Shown: piece by piece, positions 1 to 5,002 of the stretch
Position numbering within the stretch: the first letter of the stretch is position 1
Layout of the letters: each line of letters begins with the position of its first letter
Source: Avoscillospira sp945864925
GTDB taxonomy: Bacteria > Bacillota > Clostridia > Oscillospirales > Oscillospiraceae
Assembly: GCA_945830595.1 (NCBI GenBank)
Contig: CALZZH010000173.1
Location: forward strand, 1-5,047
DNA length: 5,047 bases
Reading direction: 5' to 3'
Program-made: the position numbers and the translations under genes
Notes under the pieces: generated by a model
What the model was told of the DNA's origin: nothing
Seen by the model: the letters and a program-made list of their open reading frames with translations, nothing else
Database searches by the model: none

Positions 1-30
1 GCGAGGGTTCAAATCCCTCCCAATCCGCCA
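1..30 (+). tRNA. 3' end of a tRNA, probably tRNA-Ser (5' part outside the window)
   Basis: Only the T arm and 3' acceptor strand are present. The T stem GAGGG (3-7) pairs with CCCTC (15-19) around the loop TTCAAAT (8-14). It is followed by seven acceptor bases CCAATCC (20-26), discriminator G27 and an encoded CCA (28-30). The implied 5' acceptor strand is GGATTGG. A G discriminator with a GGA-type acceptor start and a GAGGGTTCAAATCCCTC arm fits bacterial tRNA-Ser best. The anticodon and variable arm are missing, so the amino acid identity is inferred (about 0.6 sure), while the tRNA call itself is firm. Confidence 0.9.
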
Positions 31-35
31 AGCAA

Positions 36-74
36 CCCACCGTAATTTTGAAGGAATTACGGTGGGCTTTTTTT
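36..74 (+). terminator. Intrinsic terminator of the tRNA transcript
   Basis: A perfect 12-bp stem, CCCACCGTAATT (36-47) with AATTACGGTGGG (55-66), encloses a 7-base loop and is followed by C and seven T residues (68-74). It starts five bases after the tRNA CCA, so it ends the tRNA transcription unit. It also stands directly in front of the ribosome binding site of the next gene. Confidence 0.95.
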
Positions 75-80
75 AAGATC

Positions 81-85
81 GGAGG
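81..85 (+). promoter_or_regulatory. Ribosome binding site of the nucleotidyltransferase gene
   Basis: GGAGG lies 11 bases before the ATG at 97, a slightly long spacing. ATG triplets at 87 and 90 sit too close to it and lead only to short or out-of-frame reading, so 97 is the start. Confidence 0.75.
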
Positions 86-96
86 AATGATGCGTC

Positions 97-912
97 ATGG
101 ATCAGCTAAAAGCGGCCATTGAAACCATGACACGCCGCATCGTCGAAATCCTGGAATCGTGTTCGCCGTCCGTTTATTTATACGGTTCTGTCGTCCTGGA
201 TGATTTCAAATTCGGCTGGAGTGATATCGATCTTCTTGTGTTGACCGAGCGGGAAATCTCTGAAATCCAGGCCCGGCAGCTGGTCAACCTCCGCCAGACC
301 CTGCTGGAAGAGCATCCGGAAAACCGGTATTACCGCCTGTTTGAAGGCGGTATGCTGACAAGGAGCGCATGTCTCGCCAACAAAGCGGATCGAGTAGTAT
401 ACTGGGGAACGAGCGGCGAGCGAATTACGACGCAATATGCCCTGGACGTTTTCAGTCTGTGCGAATTATTGGACAGCGGTGTGTTGCTTTATGGAAAAGA
501 TATCCGAAACTGCTTTTCCCATCCAAGCTTTGACGCGTTGAAAGCCGGTGTGCAGCGGCACTATGAGACCATTCGCAAATATGCCGGGACGTCGGGACGA
601 AGCTTTTACACCTATGGATGGCTTTTGGACATTTCGAGATGTCTCTATACCTTGCGAACCGGAAAGATCATCGCGAAAACAGCTGCCGGGGAATGGGCGC
701 TGAAGGAAAAGCTCTGCCCGTGCGAAGCGGTGCTGGCCAAAGCACTGGAAATCAGAAAAGAGCCGGACCGATACAGGCAGGACGCCTCCGTTTTTGACGA
801 TGCGGAAACCATAGGCGAGGATATACAGAGATATGCCGATGTTCTGGAGCGAGAGCTCAAAATAAATGCTGGATCGACACTCTGCCCTGATCGGGCGGGC
901 GCTGCAAAGTGA
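97..912 (+). CDS. AadA-like aminoglycoside nucleotidyltransferase family protein
   Basis: This 271-aa protein has the nucleotidyltransferase core near its N-terminus: YLYGS with G30-S31, then SDIDLLV with D43 and D45, the GS-x(n)-DxD pattern that binds the Mg-nucleotide. E83 in FEGGML may supply a third acidic residue; that is tentative. The second half (about 145-255) is mostly helical, with a TLRTGKIIAKTAAGEWAL segment (185-202), resembling the C-terminal helical domain of AadA/ANT(3'')(9)-type enzymes. The length matches AadA (about 260 aa). Family members move AMP from ATP to a hydroxyl of streptomycin or spectinomycin in the cytoplasm, but many chromosomal homologues have no proven drug substrate. 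The gene lies 22 bases after a tRNA terminator, has no obvious promoter, and converges on the next gene. It uses TTA leucine codons (L28, L124), which the large kinase gene lacks entirely. Family call is good; substrate is unknown. Confidence 0.85.
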   Translation: MDQLKAAIETMTRRIVEILESCSPSVYLYGSVVLDDFKFGWSDIDLLVLTEREISEIQARQLVNLRQTLLEEHPENRYYRLFEGGMLTRSACLANKADRVVYWGTSGERITTQYALDVFSLCELLDSGVLLYGKDIRNCFSHPSFDALKAGVQRHYETIRKYAGTSGRSFYTYGWLLDISRCLYTLRTGKIIAKTAAGEWALKEKLCPCEAVLAKALEIRKEPDRYRQDASVFDDAETIGEDIQRYADVLERELKINAGSTLCPDRAGAAK

Positions 913-918
913 GATGTA

Positions 919-1365
919 CTACTTCGGCTGCCGCCAATGGTCCAATGTCGGCAGCTGCGCCTCCAAATAAGCCCGTACCTGCTCCGGAGGCCAGTTTTCG
1001 TTGGACATATGCGCAACCAGGAAATCCGTCAATTGCGCAAGATTGGTGTAAACAAACTTCCCGTCCGCATAGCACCACTTGCAGTATGCTTCGTTGAAAG
1101 TACCGTCAGGCTCCTTGCTGGTGGTAGAATCCTCCAGGGGCATGCCGCAGCATTGACAGATCAGCTTCCGGGGAGAGCCCAGAAGCGTATTGATGGAAAC
1201 ATCGAACAGCTTCGACAGCAGCTTCAGCGTTTCCGTGTTTGGAACGGTTTCACCGGTTTCCCAGCGGGATACCGCCTGCCGGGTCACATGGATTTTTTCT
1301 GCAAGCACATCCTGAGACAATCCGTTTTTGGTTCGGAGCTCCAGGAGAATATCTTTGGTGTTCAT
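919..1365 (-). CDS. HTH-XRE transcriptional regulator with C-terminal zinc ribbon
   Basis: This 148-aa protein begins MNTKDILLELR. Residues 5-60 form an XRE/Cro-CI helix-turn-helix: LSQDVLAEKIHVTRQAVSRWETG (16-38) followed by PNTETLKLLSKLFDVS, the typical five-helix pattern. Residues 70-104 form a zinc ribbon with two Cys pairs, C70/C73 in CQCCGMPL and C95/C98 in YCKWCYADGKF, as in the putative zinc-ribbon family Pfam calls Zn_ribbon_2. The remaining 44 residues look helical. It probably binds DNA as a dimer; the ribbon may sense metal or redox state or simply stabilise the fold. The frame is open further upstream to 1419, but the ATG at 1365 is chosen because GAGGTG (1375-1380) precedes it and a promoter lies just beyond. 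Its stop is 6 bases from the stop of the convergent nucleotidyltransferase gene. Target genes are unknown; autoregulation is plausible. Confidence 0.9.
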   Translation of the reverse strand: MNTKDILLELRTKNGLSQDVLAEKIHVTRQAVSRWETGETVPNTETLKLLSKLFDVSINTLLGSPRKLICQCCGMPLEDSTTSKEPDGTFNEAYCKWCYADGKFVYTNLAQLTDFLVAHMSNENWPPEQVRAYLEAQLPTLDHWRQPK

Positions 1366-1374
1366 ACCAATCAT

Positions 1375-1380
1375 CACCTC
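1375..1380 (-). promoter_or_regulatory. Ribosome binding site fixing the start of the XRE regulator
   Basis: On the minus strand GAGGTG, within GAGGTGATG, lies 9 bases before the ATG at 1365-1363. Alternative in-frame ATG codons further upstream (1374, 1419) overlap or precede this site and have no comparable site of their own. Confidence 0.8.
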
Positions 1381-1386
1381 GCAAAT

Positions 1387-1415
1387 AGTATACCATTGTT
1401 GCGGTGAGAAGCCAA
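1387..1415 (-). promoter_or_regulatory. Promoter of the XRE regulator gene (extended -10)
   Basis: Reading the minus strand, a -35 box TTGGCT (1415-1410, 4 of 6 matches) and a -10 box TATACT (1392-1387, 5 of 6) are 17 bases apart. TGG directly before the -10 box provides an extended -10. Transcription would start near 1380, giving a very short leader. Confidence 0.75.
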
Positions 1416-1439
1416 GCAACCTGCTGTTGCTGCTTTTTT
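1415..1439. repeat. Inverted repeat AGCAAC-N5-GTTGCT: candidate operator, or weak plus-strand terminator
   Basis: Arms AGCAAC (1415-1420) and GTTGCT (1426-1431) match perfectly around CTGCT. The repeat abuts the -35 box of the XRE gene, and another GTTGC (1398-1402) lies in the spacer of that promoter, as expected for an autoregulatory operator. On the plus strand the repeat is followed by GC and six T residues (1434-1439), so it could instead be a weak terminator, although no plus-strand gene ends here. Confidence 0.4.
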
Positions 1440-1445
1440 CAGTGC

Positions 1446-1484
1446 AAAAAGGGACCGGGTCAGGCGGACAGCCTGCCCCGGTCC
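1446..1484 (-). terminator. Intrinsic terminator of the kinase gene
   Basis: On the minus strand GGACCGGG (1484-1477) pairs with CCCGGTCC (1459-1452). After one G/A mismatch, CAGGC pairs with GCCTG around a 5-base loop (1470-1466). A C and then five T residues (1450-1446) follow. It starts 7 bases after the kinase stop codon and ends before the XRE promoter, insulating the two genes. Confidence 0.92.
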
Positions 1485-1491
1485 TTCTTGG

Positions 1492-4191
1492 TTATTGCGT
1501 CACAGTGAAGCTGATTTCCTTGTCGGTCTTGACCCGCTGGCCGTTGAAGTAGATTTCCAGAGCGTACTGACCGGGCGTCTGGGGGGTACGCAGAAGCTCG
1601 CCCACATAGGTGTCCCGGGTCCACATATTGTTCCAGACCTCTTCGCCGCTGTAGTAATCCACCACGTTGCCGTTTTCATCCCGAATCACCAGCAGAGTGG
1701 TGACGGTTTCATCGCTGTCCTCCAGACCGGAGACAGATTCACAGGCAAAAGCGATCTGCTCGCTGGTCTTGAACGTGGTGCGGACATACTGCAGATTGTT
1801 GACGGTCCAATCCTCCTGCGTGGGGCGCAGCCATATGACCACATAGCCCTTGGTGAAGCCGTAGCCGGTGAAGCTCTCCGCTGCCGGCAGGGTGACCTGG
1901 GTGGTGGTTTCGCCGCCCACCTGCTCGCCCTCGGCCTCCTGAATTTCAATGGTATAGGTGGCTCCGGGGATCAGGCCTTCCAGGGTGACGGATGGTTCGG
2001 AGGTCTGCGCCACGCTGCTCATGCCGCTGCCGCCCTCCAGGGTGTAGATCACCAGCCAGTCGGTGTCCACAGCTTCGGCCTCGCAGGACCAGGAGATATC
2101 CAGACCGCCATTCTCATTGGGCTCCGCCGTGATTTCCGTAATGGAAAGGGCGTCGGGGGTGAAGTCGGTGGTAGCGCCGTTGAGCATGTTGTCGCAGGTG
2201 ATGACCAGGGTGTAGGTCTCTCCGGCCCGGAGGTTTTCCAGGGTTACGGTGCTGTCCAGGACAGTCTGGTTGTCGGTGTAGCCCTCGGAGCCGGTGGTGG
2301 TGACATTCCAGCTGGCGGGAGCCTCTCCCTCGAAGGTCCAGGTGATCACAGCGGTGGATTTGTTCAGTTCCAAAAAGACCTGTCCCATTTCCACAGAGGC
2401 CAGGGTGTGGCCTGCGGCGGTGGTGACACCGGTCAGCTGGATGTCGCTGGGATTCTGCAGGGCGATTTCATAGGTGGTATCCGGTTCCAGTCCGGTGAGC
2501 ACCACCGTGTGGCCTGTAAAGACCTTGGTGGCAGGCTCCTGCCCCACAGGGCCATAGGAGACGGCCCACTCCTCCGGTTCCACGCCGTCAGGGATGAAGG
2601 TCAGTTCCAGTGCGCTGACGGTTTCCCGGCTGACAGTGAGACTGACAATGTTGGTGGTCGTTTTGGTGGACGCGTTGTAGGGTACTGCGCCGGCCACATG
2701 CTCTTCCTTGAAGCCCTGGACGGAGAAGCTGTACTGGGCGCCGGAGGCCAGTCCTGTGAAGGTGTTGGGCTGGCCGGGCACATAGGCCTGGCGGGAGACG
2801 TTGCCATAGGCGTCGGTGCAGATCACTTCGAAACGGTCCGGAGATTCCTCTGTGGTCAACGACACAGTGATGGAGTCCACCGTGCGGTCGGTGATGACGA
2901 TGCTGTCGATGGTCAGGGTGTCCTTGCGGATAAAGAAGAACCAGACAGCTGCGGCAGCCAGTCCCAGAACCAGGATGACCGCCAGTACCGTGGGGAGCCA
3001 GACCGTCAGGCGCTTGCGTTTGCGGGGCTTTGTACTGCCGGCGGCAGGGGCGTCGCTCTCCTCCTCAGAGGAAGCGGAACTGGTGTAGTCGTTTTCAATG
3101 TCCCGGTGGACGGATTCAATCAGGGCGTTGAGCATCTCACTGTCGGGGGAGAAGCTCTGCTTGAAGTCCTCGTCCAGCGCTTCGGTGTCGGTGAACTGGA
3201 CCGGCTCGATTTCCTCCTGGGCGGCTTCCGCATCCACAGGGGACTCGTCCGCCACGATGGGCGGCGTAATGGGTGTGTCGCCCACCTGGTTGCGCAGCAT
3301 GTAATCCACAAACGCCTGCTTCATTTCTTCCGGGGACTGATAGCGGTCCGCCGGCTGGAAGGCGCAGGCCTTGTGGATGATCTCCGCCATCTCATAATCG
3401 GCAAACATGGGGGCCGGCAGCTCCTTGCCGGTGATGCGCAGCTTGTCTGCCGCTTTGGCGGAGGTCTTTTCGTCCTCGAAGGGCGCATGGTTGCCGTTGT
3501 AGATTCGGTAGAGAATCAGGCCCACGGCATACAGGTCCACAGTCACATTGACATTGGCCATGAGCTCAAACAGTTCCGGGGCGGAATAGGGGCTGAGCAT
3601 GCTCTCGGGCATGGAGCAGTATTTCAGCTCGTCAACCTTTGCAATGCCCATGTCACCCAGCATGAAATGGCCCTGGCTGCTGAGATAGATGTTGGACGGC
3701 TTCACATCCCGGTGGATGAGGCCGGCAGCCCGCAGATCCGTCAGGGCGTTGCACAGGTCCATGGCCAGATTGACGGCGCTGGACTGGGTCATGGGGGTGT
3801 CGGTCAGATAGCGCTCCAGAGTGGTCCGGTATTCCGACAAAAGATAGACGTCATAGCCGCCGCCTTCCTCCTTGGGCTTGATCTGATAGCTGTGAAAGCT
3901 GTCCAGATTGGGACTGCCGGAAAGGGTCTCCAGCTGTTCCAGCTCCGCCTGGTAGTCCGTGACCACCTGTTGGTAATAGGCCTGCGCGGCCTCTTCATCG
4001 GCAGCGGCGCCTGTGAGAATCAGAGCGTCCACCTGTTTCTGAGTTTCCGGTACGGAAATGTGCTTGAGCACATAGAGCTGGTCGGACTTGGTGCTTCTGA
4101 CGGAATAGACCGTGACGCCGCCTCTGCGGCTCAGACAGTCCTGCACCTCCATATTGGTCATAAGTGCCGTATTGAGTTTGATTTCTGCCAA
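1492..4191 (-). CDS. Transmembrane Ser/Thr protein kinase with four fibronectin-III-like repeats
   Basis: This 899-aa protein has a kinase domain at about 12-300. Visible motifs are the beta-3 lysine K43 (YVLKH), a likely alpha-C E83, the catalytic loop HRDVKPSN (160-167; D162, N167), DMG (180-182) in place of DFG, APE (204-206), D219 and R283. An acidic linker (about 305-385) and a basic cluster KPRKRKR (388-394) precede one membrane helix (395-421), so the kinase is cytoplasmic and the rest is outside. Four fibronectin-III-like repeats follow, marked by L-x-x-G/D-x-x-Y motifs at L481, L568, L654 and L740. A beta-rich domain of unknown type (about 772-899) ends the protein. Such PknB-like receptors phosphorylate proteins in response to envelope signals; no ligand is visible. 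The glycine-rich loop is degenerate and about 20 residues are inserted between K43 and alpha-C. The frame extends to a TTG at 4209, but AAGGAGG supports the TTG at 4191. The gene has its own terminator, so it is probably monocistronic. Confidence 0.93.
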   Translation of the reverse strand: MAEIKLNTALMTNMEVQDCLSRRGGVTVYSVRSTKSDQLYVLKHISVPETQKQVDALILTGAAADEEAAQAYYQQVVTDYQAELEQLETLSGSPNLDSFHSYQIKPKEEGGGYDVYLLSEYRTTLERYLTDTPMTQSSAVNLAMDLCNALTDLRAAGLIHRDVKPSNIYLSSQGHFMLGDMGIAKVDELKYCSMPESMLSPYSAPELFELMANVNVTVDLYAVGLILYRIYNGNHAPFEDEKTSAKAADKLRITGKELPAPMFADYEMAEIIHKACAFQPADRYQSPEEMKQAFVDYMLRNQVGDTPITPPIVADESPVDAEAAQEEIEPVQFTDTEALDEDFKQSFSPDSEMLNALIESVHRDIENDYTSSASSEEESDAPAAGSTKPRKRKRLTVWLPTVLAVILVLGLAAAAVWFFFIRKDTLTIDSIVITDRTVDSITVSLTTEESPDRFEVICTDAYGNVSRQAYVPGQPNTFTGLASGAQYSFSVQGFKEEHVAGAVPYNASTKTTTNIVSLTVSRETVSALELTFIPDGVEPEEWAVSYGPVGQEPATKVFTGHTVVLTGLEPDTTYEIALQNPSDIQLTGVTTAAGHTLASVEMGQVFLELNKSTAVITWTFEGEAPASWNVTTTGSEGYTDNQTVLDSTVTLENLRAGETYTLVITCDNMLNGATTDFTPDALSITEITAEPNENGGLDISWSCEAEAVDTDWLVIYTLEGGSGMSSVAQTSEPSVTLEGLIPGATYTIEIQEAEGEQVGGETTTQVTLPAAESFTGYGFTKGYVVIWLRPTQEDWTVNNLQYVRTTFKTSEQIAFACESVSGLEDSDETVTTLLVIRDENGNVVDYYSGEEVWNNMWTRDTYVGELLRTPQTPGQYALEIYFNGQRVKTDKEISFTVTQ

Positions 4192-4199
4192 ATGATTCG

Positions 4200-4206
4200 C
4201 CTCCTT
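4200..4206 (-). promoter_or_regulatory. Ribosome binding site that decides the kinase TTG start
   Basis: AAGGAGG on the minus strand lies exactly 8 bases before the TTG at 4191-4189. The upstream in-frame TTG at 4209-4207 overlaps this site and has no site of its own, so it is unlikely to be used. No ATG is available at a suitable distance. Confidence 0.85.
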
Positions 4207-4223
4207 CAACTCATACAGTTCCT

Positions 4224-4252
4224 ATTTTAGGCGATTTCGGGCAAAAAAGCAA
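4224..4252 (-). promoter_or_regulatory. Promoter of the kinase gene
   Basis: On the minus strand TTGCTT (4252-4247) and TAAAAT (4229-4224, 5 of 6 matches) are separated by 17 bases. Transcription would begin near 4217, leaving a leader of about 25 bases with the ribosome binding site. The -35 match is only moderate, so an activator or a modest basal level is possible. Confidence 0.6.
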
Positions 4253-4289
4253 TATGACAACCGGGTCAGACCCCTGTTTTTTTCAGGTA

Positions 4290-4332
4290 ATTTTTCGACG
4301 CTGCAGAAAACCATTGGAATCCGTCGAAAAAT
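4290..4332. repeat. 11-bp perfect inverted repeat around a -35 box: candidate operator
   Basis: ATTTTTCGACG (4290-4300) and CGTCGAAAAAT (4322-4332) are exact reverse complements 21 bases apart, with arm centres 32 bp apart, about three helical turns. The right arm fills the spacer of the rightward promoter and its -35 box lies between the arms. Both predicted transcripts start outside the repeat, so it probably acts as DNA (a regulator site) and not as an RNA hairpin. The binding protein is unknown. Confidence 0.55.
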
Positions 4333-4342
4333 GTGGTATGAT
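4314..4342 (+). promoter_or_regulatory. Promoter of the zinc-ribbon/Big_2-like gene (extended -10)
   Basis: TTGGAA (4314-4319) and TATGAT (4337-4342, 5 of 6 matches) are 17 bases apart, with TGG directly before the -10 box as an extended -10. Transcription would start near 4349, giving a leader of about 35 bases that holds GGAGGT. Confidence 0.75.
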
Positions 4343-4369
4343 GTCTCATACTATGAATTTCAAACCTTT

Positions 4370-4375
4370 GGAGGT
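4370..4375 (+). promoter_or_regulatory. Ribosome binding site of the zinc-ribbon/Big_2-like gene
   Basis: GGAGGT lies 8 bases before the ATG at 4384, an ideal spacing that fixes this start. Confidence 0.85.
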
Positions 4376-4383
4376 CGTGGATC

Positions 4384-5002
4384 ATGGAACGCAAAACCTG
4401 TGAATTTTGCGGTACGGAATATGACGGCCAGCTGCAGCAGTGTCCCCTGTGCGGGAAAAGCGAACAGCCGGTCACGGCTGCCAGGCAAAAGCGGCGGCTG
4501 GCCAGCTCCGGCGGCGGCGCCCGGGTGGCGCCCAGGGGCGGAAAGGGAAAACCAAGCGGACGGGCGGCAGCACCGCAGAGCGGCACGCCCCGCTGGATCT
4601 GGATTTTAATCTGCGTCGTGTTGGGCGCAGCGGTGTTGATTGGCGCAGCCTATTTTGTCCATATTATGGGCTTTCTGCGGGGGGATCTGGATCTGAATGC
4701 CATCCCGACACTGCAGGAGCAGGTGCCGGAGGAGGACCCGGAGCCGCAGTCGCCGGAACTGCCCCAGGAGCTTCCGGCAACCCAGGAACCTGCCGGATCC
4801 ACCGGCACCTGTACGGGCCTGACGATCAGCCAGAGCGCGGTGACCATGGATGAGGCAGGGGGCCGGATTTTCCTGACGGCGGTGGCCCGGCCCAGCGGCT
4901 GTGAGGATCCGATCCGCTTTACCAGCAGCAATGAGGCTGTGGCCACTGTGGATGACAGCGGCATGATCACAGCCATTGGCCCAGGCACAGCGGATATTAC
5001 GG
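4384..5002 (+). CDS. Zinc-ribbon, single-TM, Big_2-like membrane protein (3' end missing)
   Basis: Only the first 206 residues are real; the contig then runs into sequencing adapter. Residues 6-23 form a short zinc ribbon with pairs C6/C9 and C20/C23 (CEFCG, CPLCG). A flexible Gly/Arg/Lys-rich basic stretch (about 33-66) leads to one membrane helix (71-96, from WIWILICVVLGAA). Next comes a Glu/Pro-rich linker (111-138) and an Ig-like domain of the Big_2 type (about 143-206) with SSNEAVATVDDSGMITAIGPG, which matches the family's conserved SSN-x-x-VATVD-x-x-G-x-I-T-A core. Topology by the positive-inside rule puts the ribbon in the cytoplasm and the Ig domain outside. The layout parallels the divergently transcribed kinase, suggesting a shared envelope task, perhaps as partner or substrate; that is inference. 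The apparent stop at 5038-5040 and the final 12 residues come from the adapter, so the true length and further domains are unknown. Confidence 0.88.

Noticed and set aside
48..76. Possible promoter TTGAAG / TTTTAA in the tRNA terminator for the nucleotidyltransferase gene
   Set aside because: The -10 match is poor (3 of 6) and transcription would start at or beyond the ribosome binding site.
937..1407. Plus-strand open frame opposite the XRE regulator
   Set aside because: Same codon-aligned shadow effect; no ribosome binding site or family resemblance, whereas the minus frame has HTH and zinc-ribbon motifs.
1495..4230. A 911-codon plus-strand open frame opposite the kinase gene
   Set aside because: It is the codon-aligned shadow of the kinase gene, kept open by the absence of TTA, CTA and TCA codons. 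Its product is Gly/His/Val-rich without recognisable domains, and the minus strand has clear kinase motifs, start site and terminator.
1454..4269. Ten-base direct repeat ACCGGGTCAG at 1454-1463 and 4260-4269, bracketing the kinase gene
   Set aside because: Ten-base matches are expected several times by chance in 5 kb; one copy is part of the terminator stem and the other of a short palindrome, with no sign of target-site duplication.
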